NCBI GenBank assembly: GCA_030538175.1
Contig: JAUNUL010000073.1
Span: 1 to 10,407, forward strand
Direction: 5' to 3'
DNA: 10,407 nucleotides
Source: Propionibacteriaceae bacterium
GTDB taxonomy: Bacteria > Actinomycetota > Actinomycetes > Propionibacteriales > Propionibacteriaceae
Below are positions 1 through 6,562 of this stretch, in pieces (the first letter of the stretch is position 1; each line of letters starts with the position of its first letter). The position numbers and the translations under genes were made by a program. The notes beneath the pieces were generated by a model. It saw only the letters and a program-made list of their open reading frames with translations. It was not told where the DNA came from and did no database searches.

Positions 1-99
1 GAGGATACCGCTGAGCCGACCAACGAGGAGCTCGCCGAGTCTGCTGACTCGCCGGAATCCGCCGACGAGGCTGACGAGAAGGCCGACAAGGACGCCTGA
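1..99 (+). CDS. C-terminal acidic tail of an unidentified protein (5' end outside window)
   Basis: An open frame enters from the left edge in frame 1 and ends at TGA 97-99, giving 32 residues. They are almost entirely Glu, Asp, Ala, Ser, Pro and Lys (for example EDTAEPTNEELAES and DEADEKADKDA). This is a low-complexity, highly acidic and probably disordered tail with no domain. Such tails end several actinobacterial proteins, including trigger factor and some ribosomal proteins, but nothing here identifies the parent. A strong terminator follows 20 nt downstream, so this is the last gene of its transcript and is not in an operon with thrC. Coding status is supported by the open frame running directly into stop plus terminator. 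Confidence 0.6.
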   Translation, partial: EDTAEPTNEELAESADSPESADEADEKADKDA

Positions 100-119
100 T
101 CCGCGTGCTTTCGTCAATC

Positions 120-155
120 GGCGCCTGCCCTTCGGGGTGGGCGCCGTTTGCGTTC
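120..155 (+). terminator. Rho-independent terminator after the acidic-tail gene
   Basis: An 11-bp stem pairs 120-130 (ggcgcctgccc) with 135-145 (gggtgggcgcc). Nine pairs are Watson-Crick and two are G-U. The loop is TTCG closed by C-G, the extra-stable UUCG tetraloop. A moderately T-rich tail (gtttgcgtt) follows. The position, 21 nt after the TGA at 97-99, fits termination of the upstream gene. Confidence 0.85.
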
Positions 156-271
156 CAGGATCAGTGAGCAACAACAGGATTGAGCATCGAGGGCTTGGTT
201 GGGCCATCAGCGGGCTGCGGGGCGGGTGGCACATGGAGTGGGAGCGCGCATCGTCGAGCCTGGAGCGTCGA

Positions 272-277
272 TAGGCT
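272..277 (+). promoter_or_regulatory. -10 box of a leaderless promoter for thrC
   Basis: TAGGCT matches the actinobacterial -10 pattern TANNNT. Six bases separate its last T (277) from the GTG start at 284, so transcription would begin at or next to the start codon and the mRNA would be leaderless. This fits the absence of a convincing Shine-Dalgarno sequence upstream of 284. No clear -35 hexamer is seen 16-18 nt upstream. The rest of the 100-283 gap holds the terminator and nothing else recognisable. The same TAGGCTGGG arrangement recurs at 6550. Confidence 0.55.
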
Positions 278-283
278 GGGTGG

Positions 284-1688
284 GTGCGCTATGTCTCCAC
301 TCGTGATCCCAACCCGGTCGGACTCCCGTTCTGCGACATCCTCCTCGCGGGCCTCGCGCCCGACGGTGGGCTCTATCTGCCCGAGTCGTATCCGCAGATT
401 TCAGCCGAGACCCTGACCGACTGGCGTGAGCTGCTGACAACGCGTGGGTATGCGGCGTTGGCAGCCGAGGTCCTGTCGCTCTATGTCGACGACATCCCCG
501 CCGAGGATCTCGCGGGGATCTGCGCGCGGGCGTACACGGCCGAGAAGTTCGGCACCGACGACATCGTCGGGGTCACCGACATCGGGGACGGGCTGCTGCT
601 CGGACACCTGTCGAACGGCCCGACCGCCGCGTTCAAGGACATGGCCATGCAGTTGCTGGGCGAGCTCTTCGAATATGAGCTCGAACGGCGCGATCAAACC
701 CTGACCATCCTCGGCGCGACCAGTGGCGACACGGGGTCCGCCGCGGAATATGCGATGTTGGGCAAGCCCCGGGTTCGGGTGTTCATGCTCACACCGGCCG
801 GCCGCATGAGCCCGTTCCAGCAGGCCCAGATGTTCTCCCTCGACGACCCGCGGATCGTCAACATCGCGGTCGAGGGCGTTTTCGATGACTGCCAGGACCT
901 CGTCAAGGCGGTCAACGGCGACCTCGGGTTCAAGGCCGAGCACCGGATCGGCGCCGTCAACTCGATCAACTGGGCCCGGTTGGTGGCGCAGGTGATCTAT
1001 TACGTGGCGCTCTACCTGCACGCGACGGACTCCAACGACCAAACGGTGACCTTCACGGTCCCGAGTGGCAACTTCGGCAATATCTGTGCCGGGCATATCG
1101 CGCGCGAGATGGGCGTGCCCATCGACACGCTGGTGTTGGCGACCAACGAGAACGACGTGCTGGCCGAGTTCTTCGCCACCGGCGTCTATCGGGTGCGGGG
1201 GACTGCCGAGACTCACGAGACCTCCAGCCCGTCGATGGATATCTCCAAGGCCTCCAACTTCGAGCGGTTCATCTTCGACCTCATCGGCCGGGATGCCGGG
1301 GAACTTCGGAAGCTTTTCGCCGAGGAGTTGGCCGCCCACGGGCGATTCGATCTGTCGGGGTTGCCGGCGTACCAATCCCTGCGGGAAAGGTTCGGTTTCG
1401 TCGCGGGGTCGTCGACACACGCCGACCGGGTCGCGACCATCGCCGCCGAGCATCAGGCGACCGGCATCACGATCGACCCGCACACCGCAGACGGTGTGAA
1501 GGTCGCGCGGGACCTGCGGGCGCAGCTCACCCCGCCGGTCCGCAACCATCGTCGAGGCGCTCGGTCACGATGTGGAACGGCCCGAGCGGTTCGCCGGTAT
1601 CGAGGACCTGCCCCGCACGGTGGTGGACCTCCCCAACGATGCCGACGCTCTCAAGGCACTCATCGCCGCCACCCCCAACCCGGCATAA
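284..1688 (+). pseudogene. thrC: Threonine synthase ThrC, frame broken near 1540 by an apparent ~35-bp internal deletion
   Basis: Threonine synthase is a PLP enzyme converting O-phosphohomoserine to threonine, the last step of threonine biosynthesis in the cytosol. This is the class II form, close to Corynebacterium ThrC (about 481 aa). The GTG start gives MRYVSTRD, matching the family N terminus. Visible features are the PLP lysine in AAFKDMAMQ (K118), the GATSGDTG loop (144-151), SGNFGN (261-266) and HTADGVKVARDL near 400. After V419 (codon 1538-1540) the frame turns to Arg-rich nonsense and runs on to TAA 1706-1708, as a 474-aa ORF at 284-1708. One frame over, from 1542, the genuine C terminus continues (ATIVEALGHDVERPERF ... 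LPNDADALKALIAATPNPA), ending at TAA 1686-1688. Compared with the family, the segment equivalent to IVLETALPxKFA is absent: 12 codons expected, 1 nt present. The product is probably impaired or inactive; an assembly error remains possible. Confidence 0.88.
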
Positions 1689-1704
1689 TCTGCAGTCATC
1701 TGGC
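1679..1704 (+). repeat. Left copy of a 26-bp perfect inverted repeat
   Basis: The segment begins cccggcataatctgcagtca and continues to 1704. Its reverse complement occurs exactly at 2740-2765, 26 of 26 bases, with mismatches immediately beyond both ends. The copy overlaps the last codons of thrC and contains the ancestral thrC stop (TAA 1686-1688). The heptamer ggcataa occurs at 1682-1688 and again at 1702-1708, the second spanning the inner edge of this copy; it is not doubled at the right copy. Confidence 0.9.
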
Positions 1705-1732
1705 ATAACGGCAGCGTTGGCCCTAGTCAGGG

Positions 1733-1769
1733 TTCTCCACAAGTGATTGCGGTGCAGGAATTGTCCACA
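1733..1769 (+). promoter_or_regulatory. Two DnaA-box-like TCCACA motifs upstream of the nuclease gene
   Basis: TTGTCCACA at 1761-1769 equals the consensus DnaA box used by high-GC actinomycetes, and TTCTCCACA at 1733-1741 differs from it by one base. The two are in the same orientation with 28 bp between starts, and lie 53 bp upstream of the ATG at 1822. They could bind DnaA, could be an operator for the nuclease's winged-helix N terminus, or could be chance. There is no AT-rich unwinding region, so this is not an origin. Confidence 0.35.
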
Positions 1770-1821
1770 ACCGGCGGGCTCCCCGTGAACCGCGCTGGGG
1801 CATTCCACGCATGTTCCCGGC

Positions 1822-2748
1822 ATGAAGCCCGCAAAGCTGGACGTCTGGACCATCCTCTATAACCAACACGGCCTGATCTCCTACGACACCTGCCCGCCCG
1901 AGCTGTTCGGGGTCATGAGGCGCATGGCCGCAGCAGGTGAACTCGGCAGCGTGCTGCCCGGGATCTTCGCGCCGACCGATCGCGTGGACGACCCGTTCAT
2001 CCGGATGCGGGCGGCCACGCTGCGCGATCCGGATGTGGTCTTCACTGACCTCACCGCAGCACACCTGCTGTGGCAAGCGCCGAGCCCAGCATCGATCAGC
2101 GCTATCGGCCGATTATCCGGTGACCGGCCGGGGTATGCGTTCTCCACCCGTTTCGTGGATCCACAGTGGGTCGTCGGGTCTCGGGGTTTCCGTTGCACGC
2201 ACCCAGCGCTGACTGCAGTGGATCTGATCCCTCGCGAGGGCGGGCGCTATGTGGATCGTTTCCTCCGGGACGCCCGCACCGAGGGCGCCACAGCGCTGCG
2301 GATGATGTGGCAGGCATTTCATGCCCACCCGCATCGACCCGGCAATGTCGTGCGGCAGCAGATTCTGAGTGATTCGCGAGATCGACCCTGGTCGGAGGCG
2401 GAGCGACTGGCACACCAGCAGTTGAGAGAGGCCGGCATCGAGGGCTGGAAAACCAACTATGCCGCGATGGCCAGCAGTGGCCGCCTCATGTTTCTCGACG
2501 TTGCCATCCCACGGCTGAAGATCGCGCTCGAAATCGATGGGTATGGGAGTCATTCCTCGCCTGAGGCCTTCCATACTGACCGGATCAGGCAGAACGACTT
2601 GATGGTGGATGGCTGGCTGGTGCTGCGGGTGACGTGGAGCATGCTCGAGAACCGCAGTTGGTTGCACTGGTTGGAAACGGCAATTTCTGCACGTGACTGG
2701 CCCTGGGTGCCCGCCCACAAGGCAAAACGCGCTCGAGACGCCAGATGA
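1822..2748 (+). CDS. AbiEi-like winged-helix / DUF559 (Vsr-like) endonuclease-domain protein
   Basis: This 308-aa soluble protein has two parts. Residues 1-90 look like the AbiEi-type winged-helix region (HGLISYDTC; TDLTAAHLLW). Residues 190-290 match the DUF559 nuclease fold of the Vsr/PD-(D/E)XK group: SEAE with E192/E194 in the first helix, then D226 in MFLDVAI, E237 and D239 in ALEIDGYGSH, and the closing block HTDRIRQNDLMVDGWLVLRVTW. These acidic residues sit where the metal-binding residues of the fold are expected, so the active site looks intact. Proteins of this type are common in actinobacteria, mostly as solitary genes, and their role is not established. The AbiEi likeness suggests autoregulatory DNA binding, and no toxin partner is adjacent. 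The ATG at 1822 has no clear Shine-Dalgarno; the ATG at 1811 meets a stop after four codons. The gene lies between 26-bp inverted repeats and its TGA is inside the right one. Confidence 0.85.
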   Translation: MKPAKLDVWTILYNQHGLISYDTCPPELFGVMRRMAAAGELGSVLPGIFAPTDRVDDPFIRMRAATLRDPDVVFTDLTAAHLLWQAPSPASISAIGRLSGDRPGYAFSTRFVDPQWVVGSRGFRCTHPALTAVDLIPREGGRYVDRFLRDARTEGATALRMMWQAFHAHPHRPGNVVRQQILSDSRDRPWSEAERLAHQQLREAGIEGWKTNYAAMASSGRLMFLDVAIPRLKIALEIDGYGSHSSPEAFHTDRIRQNDLMVDGWLVLRVTWSMLENRSWLHWLETAISARDWPWVPAHKAKRARDAR

Positions 2749-2765
2749 CTGCAGATTATGCCGGG
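2740..2765 (-). repeat. Right copy of the 26-bp perfect inverted repeat
   Basis: Reverse complement of 1679-1704 over all 26 bases; on the + strand it begins gccagatgactgcagattat. The stop codon of the nuclease gene (TGA 2746-2748) lies inside it. A PstI-type CTGCAG palindrome sits in the middle of both copies, but the repeat itself is not a hairpin. Confidence 0.9.
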
Positions 2766-2766
2766 A

Positions 2767-2832
2767 TGTGAACACAGGTGGGTGTGTGCACAGACGGGGG
2801 CCTCTGCAGGGGGTTGGTGTGAACAGACGGGG
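2767..2832 (+). repeat. Three short direct repeats (TGTGnACAGACGGGG-like) upstream of the mannosidase
   Basis: TGTGCACAGACGGGG at 2785-2799 and TGTGAACAGACGGGG at 2818-2832 agree at 14 of 15 bases, with starts 33 bp apart, about three helical turns. A weaker third copy, TGTGAACACAGGTGG, begins at 2767, 18 bp before the second. They fill the first part of the non-coding stretch before the GH92 gene and could be binding sites for a regulator of it. No promoter hexamers could be assigned with confidence in 2766-2902. Confidence 0.45.
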
Positions 2833-2904
2833 CGGGGCACTGGACACCGGCACCCGCGATCTCTACCTTTCATGTTGATTCTCAGGCGGCCGAGCGCTGC
2901 AGGT

Positions 2905-2913
2905 GAAAGGTGG
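2905..2913 (+). promoter_or_regulatory. Ribosome binding site that decides the GH92 start
   Basis: GAAAGGTGG lies four bases before ATG 2918. It overlaps the alternative in-frame GTG at 2903, which would place the binding site inside the coding sequence. The ATG is therefore preferred. Confidence 0.6.
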
Positions 2914-2917
2914 CGCA

Positions 2918-5122
2918 ATGAAGAGCCGTTCGTTGAGCACGGTCGACCCGTTCATCGGGTGTGAACCGACCGATCTCCATCCCTCCACCGGCCTCGCGGC
3001 GACGTGGTGGAGCCCGAAGCCGCAGATCGGCAACACACATCCCGGGGCGACCTATCCGATGGGGATGGTGTCGGCGTGCGCCTATTCCGGTGCCTACCCA
3101 ACGGGTTACGGGCGTTTCGACTTGAGCACCGAAGGCGTGCCCCCGGAGATCCACCCCACCCAGACAGCCTCGGGCTTCACGCACTTCCAGCAGTCGGGGA
3201 CGGGTGCGATCCGCAAGTACTACAACTATTTCCGCGTCACCCCGATGATGGATCCGATCGACGGGCTCGGGCGGGCGTGGGAGTTGCTCGATGAGCGCGC
3301 CGCCCCAGGATGGTACGCCGCGACCCTGGACAACGGCATCCAGTGTGAGCTCACGGTCGGTCCGAAGTCGGCGATCCACCGGTACACGTTCCCGCGGACC
3401 AAAGATGCTCGCATCGCGATCGACTTCTCCCACGGCGGGCTGACGATTCCGTACAGCCGGACCTATCCGCTGCGCGCCAACCTCGAGGTGCTCGACACCC
3501 ATGCGGCGGCCGGGCAGGTCACGGTCGAGGGCGTCCCGCTCGCCGTGCACATCGAGTGCTTGAGCGATGGCTGGCGGCCGCAGTTGTGGTACGACCATCG
3601 CCGCATGCCCGGCAGCAGCCGACTCGAGTTCTCCGCGATCCGCCCCACGACGATGCGGCCGTTCGGTGTGTTGTGGACTGGGCCGCTCGATGTGACTGCC
3701 AGCGTTGAGATCCGGATCGGCTTCTCGCTGCGCGGTGCAGACAGCGCCAAGGCCAACCTGGACGCCGACGTCCCTCGCGAACGGGAATCCTTCGAGATCC
3801 GCCGCAGTCGGACAGAGGAAGCCTGGACCGAACATCTGGACAAGATCCACGTCGAGGCGCCCACTCGGGAACGCCAGACCGTGTTCGACACGGCCGTCTA
3901 TCACAGCCTCATCAAGCCGGCGATCATGCAGTCGGAGTCGCCGTGGTGGCCCAACCCGGGGCCGTTCGCGTTCGACATCTGCACGATGTGGGATATCTAT
4001 CGCACGCAACTGCCGCTGCTGATCGTGCTCGCACCGAAGAAGGCCGCCGATCTGGCCAGCGCGCTGATCACGATCTGTGAGGAGGAAGGCAACTTCCCGA
4101 TCGGCTATCGCATGGCCCGGGGTGCGGATCGCTTCTCCCGGCAGGGGAGCGCGTTGGCGCACACGTTCCTGGCCGCGGTCAACCAGGCCGGTCTGCCGGG
4201 GGTCGACTGGGAGCTGGCATTGACCCTCATGGCGACCGATCTGCGGCGCACCTATGGCGAGGAATTCCTGCGTTTCGGCCGGGCCGAGCCGATCACCCAC
4301 ACCTTGGATCTGGCGTTCGGGCACTGGTGCACCGCGCACGTCGCCCGGCAGGTCGGGGACAACGCGCTGGCAGAGTCGCTGGCCAAGCGCGCGGGGGGCT
4401 GGCGCAACGCGTTCGACGCCGATGGCCGGCTGCTGCGGGCGTCCACGTTCTATGAGGGCACCCGCTGGAACTATTCGTTCCGGCTTCTGCACGACATGGC
4501 TGGTCGCATCGAGATGGCCGGCGGCGATGGGCCGTTCGTGGATCTGCTCGACGCTTTCTTCGGGTTTGGGGCCGAACCCGAACGCCAGCCCGGCGTCGGA
4601 CCGGATGCCGACGAACTTGTCCGGGGCTATGAGCTCGGTCGCTTCCAGGGCATGAACAACGAGCCCGACATGGACGCGCCGTGGGCGTACACGTATGCCG
4701 GGCGACCCGATCGGACCGCGGAGGTCGTGCACGGGATCGTCACGAACCAGTTCCGGGCGACCCGGGGTGGGTTGCCGGGCAACGACGACTCGGGGGGTTT
4801 GAGTTCCTGGTATGTCTGGGCGGCGCTTGGCCTGTTTCCCGTCGTCGGTCAGGATGTCTTCCTGCTCAATGCACCCGCCCACGAGCATGCCCGCATCTCC
4901 ACCGGCGCCCAGGACTTGACGATCGACACGGTCGGCTACCGTGCTCCCGAGCCGGACCAGCCCCCGCAGTTCGTCACCGGTGTCACATTGGAGGGTCGCA
5001 AGGTCGATCGCGCGTGGCTCAGCGGGGACGAGTTCCGGCGCGGCGGGCAGCTTGTCGTGACGTTGGGTGACAAGCCGGGTGATTGGGGTACGCAGATCCG
5101 GCCGCCGTCGTATCCCACGTGA
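2918..5122 (+). CDS. GH92 family alpha-mannosidase (putative alpha-1,2-mannosidase), no signal peptide
   Basis: A 734-aa glycoside hydrolase of family GH92, Ca2+-dependent inverting exo-alpha-mannosidases that remove mannose from mannans, N-glycans or other mannosides. Landmarks run in family order: VDPFIG (9-14) at the very N terminus, NTHPGATYPMGMV near 45, SGFTHFQQSGTG near 95, MWDIYRTQLPLL with W358/D359, the MNNEPDMDAPWAYTYAG block with E582, and GLPGNDDSGGLSSWYVWAALGLFPV (starting at 618) with D623/D624. The acidic residues of these last two blocks are the conserved active-site and calcium region of the family. The length is typical. The family domain begins within 10 residues of the ATG, with no signal peptide or membrane segment, so the enzyme should be cytosolic, unlike many secreted GH92 enzymes. 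An in-frame GTG at 2903 would add five residues. The gene stands alone between the nuclease module and two glycosyltransferases; mannose linkage specificity is inferred from the family only. Confidence 0.93.
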   Translation: MKSRSLSTVDPFIGCEPTDLHPSTGLAATWWSPKPQIGNTHPGATYPMGMVSACAYSGAYPTGYGRFDLSTEGVPPEIHPTQTASGFTHFQQSGTGAIRKYYNYFRVTPMMDPIDGLGRAWELLDERAAPGWYAATLDNGIQCELTVGPKSAIHRYTFPRTKDARIAIDFSHGGLTIPYSRTYPLRANLEVLDTHAAAGQVTVEGVPLAVHIECLSDGWRPQLWYDHRRMPGSSRLEFSAIRPTTMRPFGVLWTGPLDVTASVEIRIGFSLRGADSAKANLDADVPRERESFEIRRSRTEEAWTEHLDKIHVEAPTRERQTVFDTAVYHSLIKPAIMQSESPWWPNPGPFAFDICTMWDIYRTQLPLLIVLAPKKAADLASALITICEEEGNFPIGYRMARGADRFSRQGSALAHTFLAAVNQAGLPGVDWELALTLMATDLRRTYGEEFLRFGRAEPITHTLDLAFGHWCTAHVARQVGDNALAESLAKRAGGWRNAFDADGRLLRASTFYEGTRWNYSFRLLHDMAGRIEMAGGDGPFVDLLDAFFGFGAEPERQPGVGPDADELVRGYELGRFQGMNNEPDMDAPWAYTYAGRPDRTAEVVHGIVTNQFRATRGGLPGNDDSGGLSSWYVWAALGLFPVVGQDVFLLNAPAHEHARISTGAQDLTIDTVGYRAPEPDQPPQFVTGVTLEGRKVDRAWLSGDEFRRGGQLVVTLGDKPGDWGTQIRPPSYPT

Positions 5123-5171
5123 CGCCCGGCGTTTGCCAAACCGTCATCTGATTGGCCTTTGCTGTCCCGGC

Positions 5172-5191
5172 CGGGTGTCCCCGGATACCCG
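5172..5191 (+). other. Short hairpin between the GH92 gene and the first glycosyltransferase
   Basis: CGGGTGTCC (5172-5180) can pair with GGATACCCG (5183-5191), with one G-U pair. No T-run follows, and the hairpin lies 13 nt upstream of the GGAGG of the next gene. It may be a weak terminator, an operator or an mRNA 5' structure. It is statistically modest in GC-rich DNA. Confidence 0.3.
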
Positions 5192-5203
5192 CAACAACAC
5201 CTT

Positions 5204-5208
5204 GGAGG
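5204..5208 (+). promoter_or_regulatory. Ribosome binding site that decides the start of the first glycosyltransferase
   Basis: GGAGG with five bases to ATG 5214. An open frame reaches back to ATG 5067, but that start would lie inside the end of the GH92 gene, and its first 49 residues (Arg-rich, no glycosyltransferase features) are not credible. Confidence 0.75.
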
Positions 5209-5213
5209 GTGCC

Positions 5214-6512
5214 ATGTCCCGACCTGAGCGCCGACTTGTGATTGTCGTCCGTGCCGACCCCGTCATTTGTGGGCATTCGGTCGAGGCGCGCAATCTTGCG
5301 GAGGCTGCGCTGCTGCGCGGCTTCACCGACGTACGCATCGTCACCTGGCCCATCGACCGGCTCCAAGCGGCCGGCCTGCCGCTGAAGCCGCTGGACTCGA
5401 TCCTGCCGTACAGCCCCGGGATCACCGTGGAACGGCCCGAACCGGTCGGCGACTACAAGGTCCCGGACGGGCGCTATGTGTCCGGCCTGATCGGGCGGCT
5501 CGTTGAGCTGTTCACGGATGGTGTCGAGACGGTGGCGCTGTCGCTCTATCTCACCCCGCACACGATCGCGATCAACGATGCGCTGCACGTGGCGAAGCAG
5601 ACCGGCCTGCCCGTGAACGTCACCACGGTCGCCGAGGCGGTTGGTTCCGACGTCACGAATGTGGTCCGCAATGCGGTGGCCCAGGACCGGTTCGGCGCTG
5701 CCGCCCACCTGCTGGCGAGCTACCTGTCGTCCGATCACTGCCTCGCGGTCTCGCAGTACACCAAGGACATCATCGTCGAGGCCGCGACCGAGCTCGACCG
5801 CCTGCACGGCACCAACTTCGCCGCCCAATGCATCGAGCGGGTCGGCATCTCCTATCCGGCGATCGACACGTCGGCGTATGTGAATCTCGATCCGGCCGAG
5901 GTGGATCAGCGGCTCGCGGCGCGTGGCCTGGAGCGGGATGGCTACATCCTGTTCCTTTCGCGGTTGAGCCCGGCGAAGGGTGTCGATGACCTCATCGAGG
6001 CGTACGCCGGCTCGCGCGCGAAGGACAAGGTCCGACTCGTGATCGCAGGTCGTGGTCCGGTCGAGGATGAACTCCACGCACTGGCGGCCGCGTCACCGGT
6101 CGCTGAGCGGATCACGTTCCTGCACGACGTGGATGACGAGGAGAAGCCATTCCTGATGGCGGGGGCTGCGGCGTACTCGCTGCCGAGCAAGCCGCTGGAG
6201 GAGTTCGTCGAGACGTTCGGCATCGCCCTGGCGGAGAAGATGCTGGCCGGTGGCGGTCCGGTGATCACGACCCTGACCGGCGGCATCGGCGAGGCGGTCG
6301 GGCACTGCGCGCTGATCCATGAGCCCGGCGACGTCGAACAGCTCCGCGCCCACCTCGATCATGCGATCTGTGACCTCTCCGATGAGGAGCGGGCCGCCGA
6401 TGAGATCCGGGCCCGGACGTTCGCGTTGCAGTTCGACCGGCAGGTCATCCTCGATCGGATCCTCGATCGGCTCGAACTTCCTGAGGCGGACGTCGTCGAT
6501 CTTCAGGCCTGA
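5214..6512 (+). CDS. Glycosyltransferase family 4 protein (GT-B fold), 432 aa
   Basis: A retaining GT-B glycosyltransferase that would move a sugar from a nucleotide donor to an unknown acceptor in the cytosol. The N-terminal Rossmann half starts with LVIVVRADPVICGHSVEARNL (8-28); the usual Gly-Gly loop of GT4 enzymes is replaced by CGHS (19-22). The C-terminal donor-binding half shows ILFLSRLSPAKGVDDLI (S249-K255), VIAGRGPVEDEL, and the E-x7-E motif of GT4 in VETFGIALAEKM (E333 and E341), followed by GGPVITTLTGGIGEAV. There is no membrane segment. The N-terminal half between about 60 and 230 (YKVPDGRYV; EAVGSDVTNVV; VSQYTKDIIVEA) is longer and more distinctive than in ordinary GT4 enzymes, so it may form its own subfamily. 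The start has a good GGAGG site. Its neighbours are a GH92 mannosidase and a second GT4, suggesting a shared glycan, but donor and acceptor are unknown. Confidence 0.88.
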   Translation: MSRPERRLVIVVRADPVICGHSVEARNLAEAALLRGFTDVRIVTWPIDRLQAAGLPLKPLDSILPYSPGITVERPEPVGDYKVPDGRYVSGLIGRLVELFTDGVETVALSLYLTPHTIAINDALHVAKQTGLPVNVTTVAEAVGSDVTNVVRNAVAQDRFGAAAHLLASYLSSDHCLAVSQYTKDIIVEAATELDRLHGTNFAAQCIERVGISYPAIDTSAYVNLDPAEVDQRLAARGLERDGYILFLSRLSPAKGVDDLIEAYAGSRAKDKVRLVIAGRGPVEDELHALAAASPVAERITFLHDVDDEEKPFLMAGAAAYSLPSKPLEEFVETFGIALAEKMLAGGGPVITTLTGGIGEAVGHCALIHEPGDVEQLRAHLDHAICDLSDEERAADEIRARTFALQFDRQVILDRILDRLELPEADVVDLQA

Positions 6513-6549
6513 CCACCCGCCGGTCCGCACGGGGTCTGCCTGCAGCGCC

Positions 6550-6555
6550 TAGGCT
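6550..6555 (+). promoter_or_regulatory. -10 box of a leaderless promoter for the second glycosyltransferase
   Basis: TAGGCT (TANNNT pattern) is followed by seven bases and then GTG 6563. The surroundings (TAGGCTGGG) match those of the thrC start at 272. There is no Shine-Dalgarno before 6563, consistent with a leaderless transcript starting at or near the GTG. No convincing -35 box is seen. This would make 6563-8430 a transcription unit separate from the upstream GT4, despite the 50-bp gap. Confidence 0.5.
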
Positions 6556-6562
6556 GGGCTGC

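Larger units (their letters stand above)
1679..2765. mobile_element. Candidate inverted-repeat-bounded module carrying a DUF559 nuclease
   Basis: Two perfect 26-bp inverted repeats enclose 1.09 kb with a single gene, the AbiEi-like/DUF559 nuclease. This layout resembles a small element with terminal inverted repeats. No transposase or integrase is present. No target-site duplication is visible: the flanks are acccccaa on the left and atgtgaac on the right. The interior looks somewhat less GC-rich than the flanking genes. Alternatives are a pair of dispersed genomic repeats that happen to flank the gene, or a duplicated inverted piece of the thrC 3' end. Mobility is inference only. Confidence 0.4.

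Noticed and set aside
1671..2773. Target-site duplication around the inverted-repeat module
   Set aside because: Left flank acccccaa and right flank atgtgaac share no direct repeat, so a classical transposition footprint is not visible.
2882..4888. Long open frame (668 codons) on the minus strand opposite the GH92 gene
   Set aside because: It is rich in Arg, Pro, Gly and His without any domain and lies opposite a clear GH92 gene. Long antisense frames are expected in GC-rich DNA with strong third-position bias.
5131..5141. Palindrome gtttg-c-caaac after the GH92 gene, considered as a LacI-type operator
   Set aside because: Only five base pairs per arm and a single copy, and it lies downstream of the mannosidase. 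Too short to support.
5019..6077. Minus-strand open frame (352 codons) opposite the first glycosyltransferase
   Set aside because: Same reason: no recognisable motif, and it lies opposite a well-supported GT4 gene.
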